Origin: an uncultured Thermoguttaceae bacterium
GTDB lineage: Bacteria; Planctomycetota; Planctomycetia; Pirellulales; Thermoguttaceae
Assembly (NCBI GenBank): GCA_938042245.1
Contig: CALIRO010000094.1
Span: 1-64,000, forward strand
Direction of reading: 5' to 3'
DNA: 64,000 bases
A program made the translations under genes and the position numbers. The notes under the pieces were generated by a model. That model was not told the origin of the DNA. It worked only from the letters and a program-made list of their open reading frames with translations, and did no database searches. Each line of letters starts with the position of its first letter. Position 1 is the stretch's first letter. This document shows positions 37,660-45,886 of this stretch, in pieces.

Positions 37660-38244
37660 ATGAGACGGAACGCTTGGACATTATGGACATTAGTATTCAT
37701 ACTCCTGGCAGGCATGGCGGCCGGTTGTGCGCACTGTCAAGGGTGGTTTGGCGGAGACCCGGTTCGTGTGGCTCGGCCAACCCATGAGCAACGGCTCGGC
37801 CCACCGTATGACAGGCCTTTCCCCCTGGGTCAAGTTACCGACGCCCATTGGGAGACCCAACAGACCAATGCCGAGGCCGCCGATTTCATCCTCTATGATC
37901 ATGAGTTTATCGGAAATACCGCTAAACTCACCCCCAAAGGGCAAAAACATCTGGTGCAAATGGCCCTTCGACTGGAACATGTGCCGTTCCCCATCGTGGT
38001 GGAACAGAGTCCGGATGGCAAATATCCTCAACTAGACGCCCAGCGTCGCCAGGCGGTCATCAACTACCTGGTCGCCCTAGGGTATGAAAAAGAACGGATC
38101 GAAAACCGAGTCGTGGTGGCCCCCGCCTTTGCCGAGGGACTGTCCGCCGTCGAAGGAGAAGCTGCCTACTACAGCACCTTCTACGGCCAATTTTACGGCG
38201 GCACAGGACGTCGCTACGGCGGTACCGGCGGCTTCTGGCGATAA
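37660..38244 (+). CDS. OmpA-like lipoprotein of the secretin cluster
   Basis: A 194-aa lipoprotein from ATG 37660 (AAAGGA upstream). The signal has lipobox MAAGC. Residues about 60-175 resemble the OmpA/MotB peptidoglycan-binding fold: FILYDHEFIGNTAKLTPKGQKHLVQMALRL, then LDAQRRQAVINYLVALGYEKERIENRVVVAPAFAEG. The usual peptidoglycan-binding D/R pair is not clearly present, so the assignment is moderate. The tail is Tyr/Gly-rich (YGQFYGGTGRRYGGTGG). It lies 125 bp after the secretin and probably fixes the complex to the cell wall, as similar proteins do in Tad clusters (inference). Confidence 0.68.
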   Translation: MRRNAWTLWTLVFILLAGMAAGCAHCQGWFGGDPVRVARPTHEQRLGPPYDRPFPLGQVTDAHWETQQTNAEAADFILYDHEFIGNTAKLTPKGQKHLVQMALRLEHVPFPIVVEQSPDGKYPQLDAQRRQAVINYLVALGYEKERIENRVVVAPAFAEGLSAVEGEAAYYSTFYGQFYGGTGRRYGGTGGFWR

Positions 38245-38504
38245 CCCCGCCATCCCCGGTGGCGCCACTTATCCCTAGGGGAATCCTACTCCGCTGCCCG
38301 CTGGTGGCTTCCGAAGCCGCCCCGGCGTTTTCTGCCGACCCAGAAATTAGTACATTAACCGCTCATTCCTCCTGGGGGAAGGTTTTGTGCCACCCACGGA
38401 GGAAACCATTGTCTTAGGATCGGCTCAAACAAGGCATTGCCTCCTAGCGAAGGGTTTTGGCTGGGAGGCCAGGACGCTTTTCTGCATCCGGGGAGAAATC
38501 AACC

Positions 38505-39590
38505 ATGCTCCGCCATCCGAACTCCATCGGTTGGGCTACCGGATTCCTGGTTAGCTGGGTTCTGACGGCTGGCTGTGCTTCCGGCCCGGAAACAAAACCC
38601 CTGTTGCCCTCAGTAAGTGCTCTGTTCCAACAAAAACAGAACACTCCCTCTGTCACGCCAGCCCTGGCTGCCGCCCCTAAAAAAACCTCTGCTACCCAAA
38701 CTCAAAACCAACCCCCCAAAGTCGGCCCCGACTTTTTTGACGGCATGATGAAAGCCCGCCAACTGGAACAAGAAGGCAAATTGGCCGAAGCCCGAAAAAT
38801 CTACGAACAACTCATCGTCCAGTATCCCCATCGTTATGAGCCCTACCATCGGCTGGGCGTGGTGGCTGACCGCGAAAAACGCTATCGGGAAGCAGTCGCC
38901 CTATATACCCAAGCCATCGCTCTGCAGCCTGATCCGGAAATATTCAACGATCTCGGCTTTAGCTACTATTTGCAAGGCCAATTGGACAAAGCCGAAAGCG
39001 CCCTGCTAAAAGCGGTCAGCATGAAGCCGGCCAATCGCAGGTTCCGCAACAATTTGGGCATGGTCTATGGGTTTCAGGGCCGATACGAAGAGGCCCTCGA
39101 ACAATTCCGCCGAGGCGGCAGCGAAGCCGACGCCTGCTATAACATGGCCTTTATCCTCGCCACCCAGGACGACCTGGAAGGCGCTAAACGCTACCTGATG
39201 CTTGCCCTGGCTGCCGACCCAACCCACAAAAAAGCTCAAGATGCCCTGGCTTCTCTGGAAGGCGGCGGCTCCCAGCGGATCGGACCCAATCCTAGACAAT
39301 TGGCCCAAGACGGACGCCGCTGGGAACTCTACCAAGAACCGACCGACCGCCAACCACCCACCACCGCCCGAACCGCTTCCTACGAAACGGTCGCCCCGAA
39401 CCGGCCAACTCCTCCTGGCAGCCCGGCTTCGCCGGATGCTTCGGCCGGTGCGCTAATGCCAGGAACAAGCCTTGTGCACAAATCCGCTCCCAGGCCCGAT
39501 ACCCAGGCGCTGCTCCGCCAGGCCCGTGCCATGATGGCCCAACGCATGGCCGAACGTCAATCCCAAATTGCCAACCCAGATTCGCCGTAG
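38505..39590 (+). CDS. TPR lipoprotein, TadD-like
   Basis: A 361-aa lipoprotein starting at ATG 38505 after GGGAG. Signal with lipobox LTAGC (Cys near residue 24). Residues about 75-265 hold five or so tetratricopeptide repeats (ARQLEQEGKLAEARKIYEQLIVQYP, LGVVADREKRYREAVALYTQAIALQP, DLGFSYYLQGQLDKAESALLKAVSMKP, NLGMVYGFQGRYEEALEQFRRGG). The tail is Pro/Arg/Ala-rich. In Tad systems the TPR lipoprotein TadD/pilotin helps secretin assembly, and the position here, third after the secretin, fits that role. It is followed by a clear terminator at 39652-39680. Confidence 0.82.
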   Translation: MLRHPNSIGWATGFLVSWVLTAGCASGPETKPLLPSVSALFQQKQNTPSVTPALAAAPKKTSATQTQNQPPKVGPDFFDGMMKARQLEQEGKLAEARKIYEQLIVQYPHRYEPYHRLGVVADREKRYREAVALYTQAIALQPDPEIFNDLGFSYYLQGQLDKAESALLKAVSMKPANRRFRNNLGMVYGFQGRYEEALEQFRRGGSEADACYNMAFILATQDDLEGAKRYLMLALAADPTHKKAQDALASLEGGGSQRIGPNPRQLAQDGRRWELYQEPTDRQPPTTARTASYETVAPNRPTPPGSPASPDASAGALMPGTSLVHKSAPRPDTQALLRQARAMMAQRMAERQSQIANPDSP

Positions 39591-39651
39591 CACTCTTCCA
39601 CCCCCCTCAGCCCCTTCGACCCCCTGTGGAAAAAGAGCCGACTGGCTTGAC

Positions 39652-39680
39652 GCCAGCATTCTCCATGCTGGCTTTCTTTT
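39652..39680 (+). terminator. Rho-independent terminator of the secretin cluster
   Basis: A perfect 8-bp stem gccagcat / atgctggc (39652-39659 and 39665-39672) with a 5-nt loop, followed by the T-rich tract tttctttt. It sits 60 bp after the TPR lipoprotein stop. Confidence 0.85.
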
Positions 39681-39682
39681 CC

Positions 39683-39846
39683 GCTACCATTTCAGCCGAG
39701 TAAAGGAGCTTCCCGTGTTTTCGGGAGAATCCCCGGAGGGCTATTTCCGCGCAAGCGGGAATCTATAGAGCAAACTCCACTGAAAAAAACAGATTCTCCG
39801 CCTTTCGAAGCAGGGATAGGTTGCATGGCTGGGCTGAAGGTGTACC
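39683..39846. repeat. Family B inverted-end element, copy h
   Basis: The left end gctaccatttcagccgagta is inverted against the right end gggctgaaggtgtacc. The interior has tttccgcgcaagcgggaatc and a long block (gagcaaactccactg, then aaaaaacagattctccg) shared with copy j. About 164 bp. Confidence 0.75.
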
Positions 39847-40055
39847 TTTTCTGTCTCTCTGCCGAGACCTTTTTGCCCTGCCGCTTCGTAGCCTATTTTT
39901 CGTTGCGCGCCCTGTTGACAAGCTCCTAACTCCCATCACAATAAGAGAAATGTTTCCCCCACGCCTTGGCTTCGGGCAGGGGATTCCGTTTCTCCTTCCC
40001 CTGAGGGCAACCTATTGGTGGGATGTTCCTTTGTTTTCTATAGGAGTAATCGCCC

Positions 40056-41450
40056 ATGAAGCTCTCCAAACTATCTGGTACTACCCGACGGAGATTTCTG
40101 CAAACCACCGGGGCCTTAGCCGGTGGTTCGGCTTTGGCCAGGCTGAAGGTTCCCTATGTCCATGCGGCGGAAAACAACCTGATTCAGGTAGCTCTTATCG
40201 GCTGCGGCGGACGAGGCACCGGTGCGGCAGCCGACGCCCTCTCGGTGCGGGCTGGCCCCCTGAAACTCGTTGCTATGGCGGATGTATTCCAGGATCGGTT
40301 GGACGGCAGCTATCGCCACCTCAAAGAACGCTTCGGCGATCGGGTCGATGTGCCCAAAGAGCGGCAATTCATTGGCTTCGACGCCTATAAGAAGGCAATG
40401 GACTGTCTCCGACCGGGCGACATCGCCATCTTCGCCACCCCACCGGCCTTCCGTTGGGTGCATTTCGGCTATGCCATTCAGAAGGGTTTGCATGTCTTCA
40501 TGGAAAAGCCGGTTACCGTGGATGGCCCAACCACGAAAAAACTTATTGCTCTGGCTAAACAGTCAGTGGAAAAGAACCTCAAAGTCGGCGTGGGCCTCAT
40601 GTCCCGGCATAGCCGCCACCTAGCAGAATTGGCCAAGCGGATCGCCGACGGCGAACTGGGCGATGTGATTTTTATGCGGGGCTACCGGGTGCACGGCCCG
40701 ATCGGCTATTTTGCCTCTACCCCCAAACCGCCCGATCAAAATGAGCTGCTCTACCAGGTTCGGCGGTTCCACAGTTTCCTTTGGGCAAGCGGCGGCTGCT
40801 TCAGTGATTTCTATATCCACATCATCGATCATTGCTGTTGGATGAAAGGGGATCAGTGGCCGGTCCGAGCCCAGGCCGTCGGCGGCCGCCACTACAAAAA
40901 CGCCCCCGACGGCACCCCCTATGTCGATCAAAACTTCGACGTCTATTCCGTAGAATACGAATTTCCAGATGGCTCTACGTTTATCATGGACGGCCGCTGC
41001 ATCGGCGGCTGCGCCGACCGCTACTATAGCTACGCCAAGGGCACCAAAGCCATGGCCATCCTCTCTGCCCACGGCGACTGCGGTGCTCCGTCTCGGATCT
41101 TCAAAGGCTTCGCCCCAAAACCGGAAAACCAGATCTGGCAGTCCAAGGCCCCTCCGGGCGAAGAAAACCCCTATCAGAACGAATGGAACGATCTGGTCGA
41201 TGCCATTCGCCAAGACAAGCCGTACAACGAAGCCGAGCGGGGCGCTATGGCCAGCCTGGTAACCAGCATGGGCCGAATGGCCGCCCATACCGGCCAAGTG
41301 ATCACACTGGAACAAATCATCAACTGCCCCCATGAGTTCGCCCCTGATGTGGATAAACTCACCATGGACAGTCCCGCCCCGCTACAGGCCGACAAAGACG
41401 GCCGATACCCAGTTCCTCAGCCCGGCATCGTCAAAGACCGAGAGTACTAA
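40056..41450 (+). CDS. TAT-exported Gfo/Idh/MocA family oxidoreductase
   Basis: A 464-aa NAD(P)-dependent sugar dehydrogenase-like protein. The N-terminus is a twin-arginine signal (TTRRRFLQTTGALAGG). The Rossmann motif IGCGGRGTG (residues 48-56), MEKPVT near 149 and the C-terminal sheet domain (DFYIHIIDHCCW, with His in the catalytic region, and YDV-type segments) place it in the Gfo/Idh/MocA family. Planctomycetes carry many such exported paralogues, thought to act on sugars from polysaccharide breakdown; substrate unknown. ATG 40056 follows AGGAG. The 3' end is partly duplicated 72 bp downstream. Confidence 0.93.
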   Translation: MKLSKLSGTTRRRFLQTTGALAGGSALARLKVPYVHAAENNLIQVALIGCGGRGTGAAADALSVRAGPLKLVAMADVFQDRLDGSYRHLKERFGDRVDVPKERQFIGFDAYKKAMDCLRPGDIAIFATPPAFRWVHFGYAIQKGLHVFMEKPVTVDGPTTKKLIALAKQSVEKNLKVGVGLMSRHSRHLAELAKRIADGELGDVIFMRGYRVHGPIGYFASTPKPPDQNELLYQVRRFHSFLWASGGCFSDFYIHIIDHCCWMKGDQWPVRAQAVGGRHYKNAPDGTPYVDQNFDVYSVEYEFPDGSTFIMDGRCIGGCADRYYSYAKGTKAMAILSAHGDCGAPSRIFKGFAPKPENQIWQSKAPPGEENPYQNEWNDLVDAIRQDKPYNEAERGAMASLVTSMGRMAAHTGQVITLEQIINCPHEFAPDVDKLTMDSPAPLQADKDGRYPVPQPGIVKDREY

Positions 41451-41521
41451 TGCTGTAAGGTTGGCGGCGATTTCGTCCGCCGCTTTGCGCAGCCTGGCGT
41501 CGTCCAAGACGGAGAGTACTG
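41418..41521. repeat. 72-bp offset duplication of the Gfo/Idh gene 3' end
   Basis: The block cagcccggcatcgtcaaag (41418 onward) and its copy cagcctggcgtcgtccaag (41490 onward) both run into gagagtact. About 28 of 32 positions agree. The downstream bases (gtccgccgctttgcg versus gcccgccgttttgga) are also related. Confidence 0.75.
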
Positions 41522-41806
41522 CCCTGCCTGGCGCCAGCGCCGCCCGCCGTTTTGGAGTATGGTCAGCCCCTGCCCAATTAGGCACGGTGGAGGTAGGCAC
41601 CCCTTCCATATCCTGAAGATGCTCCTCGGTTAGGCCGGACGTTGGGTAGCCTATGGCCAGCCTACGGGGGCCGGGCTTACCCCCAGAGCAAAGAGGGAAC
41701 TTTCTCCCAGGGGCTGGTGAGCAAAAGGGCAATATGATTCATTGCCCTGGCAGAATGTGATCCAGCGGGATGAGAAGGGAATGGTATCCAGGGGGCTAAC
41801 GGAGTG
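41451..41806. other. Convergent intergenic region with tail duplications
   Basis: Bases 41490-41521 repeat the last codons of the Gfo/Idh gene (41418-41449) with a 72-bp offset. Near 41786-41806 a short tract repeats the 3' end of the opposite-strand DegT gene. No gene of its own. Confidence 0.6.
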
Positions 41807-43156
41807 TTATCCAGTAGGGGGCTGACGGCGAGCGGGAGATGCTTGGCCTATGCCCAGGAACTTCGGCGGCGGCACCGCCCCAGAGGTCTGTTCAGCGGCG
41901 GAACCGGAGGGTTGACCAACCGTCTTTTGCCCGAAGGCAAAACCAACGCTGTTGGACCCGACCACACTTCCACGGCGGTAGAAGTCGGCAATGGCGGCGA
42001 CGATCCGCTCTTGTTCCGCCGGGGTAAGTTCCGGAAAGATCGGTAGCGCCAAGACTTCTTGGGCGGCACGTTCGGTCTCCGGAAGCTCGCCAGGCCGATA
42101 GCCTAAAAACTGAAAACATTCCTGTTGGTGGAGGCCCAAAGGGTAGTAGATTTCTGTACCAATTTTGGCCTCAGCCAGATAGGCGCGCAGGGCGTCCCGC
42201 CGACCCTCCGGAACCCGGATCACATATTGGTTCCAGACATGTCGGGAGCGGGGATGGGCCTTCGGTAAAACCAACATCTGATCCAAACCGGCCTGGGTGA
42301 AAAGCTCTTGATACCGGGCGGCGTTGGCCTGCCGAGCCGCCGTCCATTGCTCCAGATATGGAAATTTCACGTTCAACACAGCGGCCTGGAAGGAATCTAG
42401 TCGGCTATTGATGCCAATGAGCTTATGGTAATAGCGGGGGTGCATACCATGGACCCGCAGGAGCCGGAGCCGCTGCGCTAGGTCGTCGCAGCGGGTGGTT
42501 AGCATGCCGCCGTCGCCGGCCCCACCAAGATTTTTTGTCGGATAGAAACTAAAGCAGCCGATCTCGCCCATGGACCCGCAGAACATACCATCCCATTGGG
42601 CGCCTATGGATTGGGCGCAGTCTTCGACAATGGCTAAACCTGCCTGAGCGGCCAATCGGCCAAGAGCCTCCATGTCGGCACACTGGCCAAATAGATGTAC
42701 CGGCAAAACCACCTTGGTCCGAGCGGTGATAAGCCGAGCCACATGCCCCGGATCGATGGTAAAGGTGTTTGGCTCGATGTCGGCAAACACCGGCCGGGCG
42801 CCCAGCCGGGTTACCGCCGACGCCGTAGAAAAAAACGTAAAACTCGGCAAGATCACTTCATCGCCCGGGCCAACCTCCAAGGCCATTAGGGCCAAAAGCA
42901 ATGCATCGCTTCCCGAAGCGCAGCCGATCGCATGAGGCACCCGGCAATACTGGGCGAAGGCGGCCTCTAGTTTTTGCACTTCTGGCCCCAACACGAAGGC
43001 GCCGCTGTCATAGACCTGGGCCAGGGCATCCAAGACCTGCTGTCGGAGGGGCTGATGTTGACGCCCAAGGTCTAAAAAAGGGATAGGCTGGGGAGGTTGG
43101 GAGCTTTGAACAGTTTGAACAATTTGGGAAGTTTGAAAAAGATCTTTGTGCGTCAT
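41807..43156 (-). CDS. DegT/DnrJ/EryC1/StrS family PLP-dependent aminotransferase
   Basis: A 449-aa fold-type I sugar aminotransferase. Key blocks: PFLDLGRQHQPL, GCASGSDALLLALMAL (PLP phosphate loop), PSFTFFSTASAV, VHLFGQCADM, IVEDCAQSIGA (Asp179 for the pyridine nitrogen) and SFYPTKNLGGAGDGG with the PLP lysine at 208. The C-terminal part keeps the family's GTEIYYPLGLHQQ motif. Such enzymes make amino sugars for surface glycans. The last 40 residues (after IADFYRR) are an extra low-complexity extension, and the sequence just past the stop is a degenerate copy of its end. ATG 43156. Confidence 0.93.
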   Translation of the reverse strand: MTHKDLFQTSQIVQTVQSSQPPQPIPFLDLGRQHQPLRQQVLDALAQVYDSGAFVLGPEVQKLEAAFAQYCRVPHAIGCASGSDALLLALMALEVGPGDEVILPSFTFFSTASAVTRLGARPVFADIEPNTFTIDPGHVARLITARTKVVLPVHLFGQCADMEALGRLAAQAGLAIVEDCAQSIGAQWDGMFCGSMGEIGCFSFYPTKNLGGAGDGGMLTTRCDDLAQRLRLLRVHGMHPRYYHKLIGINSRLDSFQAAVLNVKFPYLEQWTAARQANAARYQELFTQAGLDQMLVLPKAHPRSRHVWNQYVIRVPEGRRDALRAYLAEAKIGTEIYYPLGLHQQECFQFLGYRPGELPETERAAQEVLALPIFPELTPAEQERIVAAIADFYRRGSVVGSNSVGFAFGQKTVGQPSGSAAEQTSGAVPPPKFLGIGQASPARRQPPTG

Positions 43157-43518
43157 AAGAAAATATAGGCAATATACGAAGAATAGATAGACTGAAAGGC
43201 CCTTTCTGGCCTCCCTACCAAAAGACCTACAAACCCAAGCACCCGGCCACTGTAGGCAATCCGCCTTTGTGCGTCAAGCGATCTTTTCCCAGGTTTGCCG
43301 GAATACCTCCCTGATACTCCCAAAGGAAGCCCTGGCAGCAGGCCTTCTCCAGCACACCAAAAGGTTTCCAAGTGAGGGAACCAGCTTATCGCAAACCCAG
43401 ACTTCAGGTCCCGGAGGGCACTCGCCCGGGGGATTACCGATCCAACTGATATCCAGAATCCTACATTCGGAAGGCGCCGTTGGCCGGACAAAAAAGCCTT
43501 CTGGAGAGATTCCTCGGA
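43157..43518. other. Gene-free stretch between DegT and QueD genes
   Basis: Nothing recognised. Open frames on both strands are short and compositionally random-looking. Confidence 0.35.
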
Positions 43519-44022
43519 TCAAACGGAAGGCAGAGGCTGGACGGGGCCAGGGTTCCGGGGCAGGATCAGTTGACCCTGAATAAGGCTTGGGTTAGAAGCA
43601 CAGCCGGCCTCCGGACCGCCACAGCCCCGAAACCCAGCCTGGCAGTGGGGTGTCTCCCAAAGGGCCACTTCCACCACCGGCAAGCCCAACTGCTGGGCTT
43701 GTTGAAAGAGCAATTGGGCAAGATGCTCGGCCGTGGGATTGACGTCCAAAAGAAAGAGGGTTTCCCCAGCCTCTTGCAAAATCGGCGCCACCGGATCCAA
43801 CCGATGCAGGATCATCCGATGATCCAAGTTCTGCTCGATCCACTGGCCGAGCCGACGTTTCAGTTCCCCAAAATCCAAAAGCATTCCCTGGGCATTCAAC
43901 TGATCCCCTTCCAGCACCACTAAAGCTCTGGCATTATGCCCATGCAGAAACCGACATTTCCCCTCATACTCCAGCAACCGATGCCCATAACAGAACTGAA
44001 ACTCTCGAACGACGCGAAACAT
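43519..44022 (-). CDS. queD: 6-carboxytetrahydropterin synthase / PTPS family (QueD-like)
   Basis: A 167-aa protein starting at ATG 44022 (MFRVVREFQFCYGHRL). Zinc ligands are His14 (YGH) and His27/His29 (HGH); the active-site Cys is at 23 in GKCRFLHGHN. Later motifs MLLDFGELK and NPTAEHLA are standard. PTPS family members make 6-carboxy-tetrahydropterin for queuosine and 7-deazaguanine synthesis, or pyruvoyl-tetrahydropterin; the CxxxHGH spacing favours QueD. No queC or queE lies alongside. The C-terminal 35 residues after VALWETPHC are not typical. The frame is open to 44124, without family sequence. Confidence 0.85.
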   Translation of the reverse strand: MFRVVREFQFCYGHRLLEYEGKCRFLHGHNARALVVLEGDQLNAQGMLLDFGELKRRLGQWIEQNLDHRMILHRLDPVAPILQEAGETLFLLDVNPTAEHLAQLLFQQAQQLGLPVVEVALWETPHCQAGFRGCGGPEAGCASNPSLIQGQLILPRNPGPVQPLPSV

Positions 44023-44143
44023 CCCTATTGACCTTTCGGGCAGGAGTTTTTCTTTGGGAAACAGGATGAAAATATGGGGTTCCGTTTTTATTTTTGGCCG
44101 AGGGGAAAGGAGGTTTTTGTTCAACGATTGGAGATGTTCTCGT

Positions 44144-44839
44144 CTAAGCCCAAGGGAACTCTAACGTTCCGGGAGGGCCGAAGTGGACCGGCAGGGCCAG
44201 TGCCTCGGCCAATCGACACAAAAACTCTCGGCGTGGGATGGCACGGGCGCCCAGACGCTCTAAATGCGGCGACATCTCTTGCACATCCAGTAGTTGATAC
44301 CCCTGGGCCTGTAGATGTCGCACCAAATAGACCAAGGCCACCTTAGAGGCATTGGGCGCCAGATGGAACATGGATTCCGCGGAAAATGCCCCGCCGACAG
44401 CGACTCCATACACTCCGCCGACCAACTGTCCCTGCTGCCAAACTTCCACGGAATGGGCGTAGCCTAGACGGTGCAACTGGCAGTAGGCCTGGATCATGGC
44501 GGGGGTGATCCAGGTGGCGCCTCGGCGTCCGGGTGCTTCGGCGCAGGAGCGGATTATCTGGTCAAAGGCCTGATCACAGGTAACCAGGAAAGTCTTTTTT
44601 CGTAAGGTGCGGCGCAAGCTGCGGGAGATATGGAGCCGGTCAAACTCCAGCACCGCGCGCGGATCCGGCGAAACCCAGGGAATAGGCCACCGGTCGTCCC
44701 TACACGGCCATGGAAAGATGCCGTGCTGATAGGCATCCAGAAGCACATCCGGTTCCAGCCGACCGCCGATGGCCACCAGTCCGCTTTGGTCGGCCGATTC
44801 TGCGGGGGGAAAATACTTCGACGGAGCCAATCGGGCCAT
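44144..44839 (-). CDS. aat: Leucyl/phenylalanyl-tRNA-protein transferase
   Basis: A 231-aa Aat enzyme, which adds Leu or Phe to N-terminal Arg/Lys of proteins in the N-degron pathway. It is recognised by FPPAESADQSGLVAIGGRLEPDVLLDAYQHGIFPWP, the WVSPDPRAVLEFDRLHISRSLRR block, TWITPAMIQAYCQLHRLGYAHSVEVW, the VGGVYGVAVGGAFSAESMFH core, and DVQEMSPHLERLGARAIPRREF. The products are degraded by ClpAP with ClpS, so it connects to the clpP genes at 4.4-6.3 kb, although clpS and clpA are not in the window. Start ATG 44839. Confidence 0.96.
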   Translation of the reverse strand: MARLAPSKYFPPAESADQSGLVAIGGRLEPDVLLDAYQHGIFPWPCRDDRWPIPWVSPDPRAVLEFDRLHISRSLRRTLRKKTFLVTCDQAFDQIIRSCAEAPGRRGATWITPAMIQAYCQLHRLGYAHSVEVWQQGQLVGGVYGVAVGGAFSAESMFHLAPNASKVALVYLVRHLQAQGYQLLDVQEMSPHLERLGARAIPRREFLCRLAEALALPVHFGPPGTLEFPWA

Positions 44840-45001
44840 GCCAACTAAGCCCTCTGGAAGTTGCTGCGAATCTGAGTGTCCCTAGCTTGTCGGAGTGGCG
44901 TGGAAACTCTGAAAACCTAGCTGTTTACCGAGGGCCACTTAGCGCACCAGCCTGTTTGGCGAGAGAGGGTATAGGTACGTATGTTCCCAAAAAGCCGTTG
45001 C

Positions 45002-45817
45002 TCAGGGCACCAGGGGCTGGGGTTTAAGAACGGGTAGGCCGGTTTGTGCGTCCACTAGTTCATAAACTCGCACATAATCGACCAGGAACTGATCGGGCAG
45101 ACGGGCTTTGCGGATGTCGCCGGCCCATCGGCCCACCTCGTCGCTGAGTTTGATATACACAGGCACCTGGCAGACGCCGCCCGCTCGGGTCCGCCAGACC
45201 TCTTTGCCGTCAATGTAAAACACATATTCCTCCGGGCGCCAATCCAGGCCAAAGGTATGGAAACCGTCCATGATGCCTGGTACTTTGGAGACCTGGACGG
45301 CAAAGCGGTGGTGTTTGCCGTAGCCGTCCCAATGCAAGGCGTGGTTGACCCGATCGTCCAGCCAAGGTTTTTCCATGATGTCGATTTCCGTGCCATCTCG
45401 GCCTTCGTTGCCGATCTGGTTGACTCGGTCGGTATGGAGCCAGAAGGCGGACCAATGGCCCGGCTGGCGCTGGAGCTGAATGCGGGCGACGTAAAAACCG
45501 AACGTATGTTCAAATTTTCCTTTTGTTCGGACACAGGCATCGTAATATTTGCCGCCTTCCTCAAAGACTTTGATCACCAGATGTCCTTTGCCGTCTAGCA
45601 GCACTGCTCTGGCGGTCCAGAAGCCATCCCGGCGGGGACCTTCGGGGATGTCCCATTTTTGTCGGTCCAGTTCCGGGCCGTCAAACTCGTCGTGCCAGAC
45701 CAGTCGCCACTTTTGGCCCGCCGGGGCTGGGGGCAAGATGTCCGGCGGGTGAAGCTGGCTCGCCTCTGCCTGAACCCATACTGTGCTTAAAAACACCATA
45801 CCCCAGACTTCCAGCAT
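45002..45817 (-). CDS. Secreted glycoside hydrolase family 16 enzyme
   Basis: A 271-aa exported beta-glucanase or galactanase-type enzyme. The signal peptide ends around AEASQ. WRLVWHDEFDGPELDRQKW starts the jelly-roll domain. The GH16 catalytic signature ExDxxE is present as Glu144-Ile-Asp146-Ile-Met-Glu149, so both nucleophile and acid/base are intact. FHTFGLDWRPEEYVFYIDGKEV and VDYVRVYE close the domain. It could act on laminarin, agar, carrageenan or related glycans; subfamily is not clear from sequence. ATG 45817 follows GAGGAGAG. It may share a functional theme with the exported Gfo/Idh protein. Confidence 0.92.
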   Translation of the reverse strand: MLEVWGMVFLSTVWVQAEASQLHPPDILPPAPAGQKWRLVWHDEFDGPELDRQKWDIPEGPRRDGFWTARAVLLDGKGHLVIKVFEEGGKYYDACVRTKGKFEHTFGFYVARIQLQRQPGHWSAFWLHTDRVNQIGNEGRDGTEIDIMEKPWLDDRVNHALHWDGYGKHHRFAVQVSKVPGIMDGFHTFGLDWRPEEYVFYIDGKEVWRTRAGGVCQVPVYIKLSDEVGRWAGDIRKARLPDQFLVDYVRVYELVDAQTGLPVLKPQPLVP

Positions 45818-45886
45818 GGCAACTCTCCTCTGGTCAAAGGAAAATCCAAGCTCTTTTTCTTTTTAGGTATGATACTGCCTGGCCGG

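Larger units (their letters stand above)
39591..40055. other. Intergenic region with terminator and family B copy h
   Basis: It holds a terminator (39652-39680) and a family B element (39683-39846) directly after it. Nothing else before the AGGAG site of the next gene. Confidence 0.55.
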
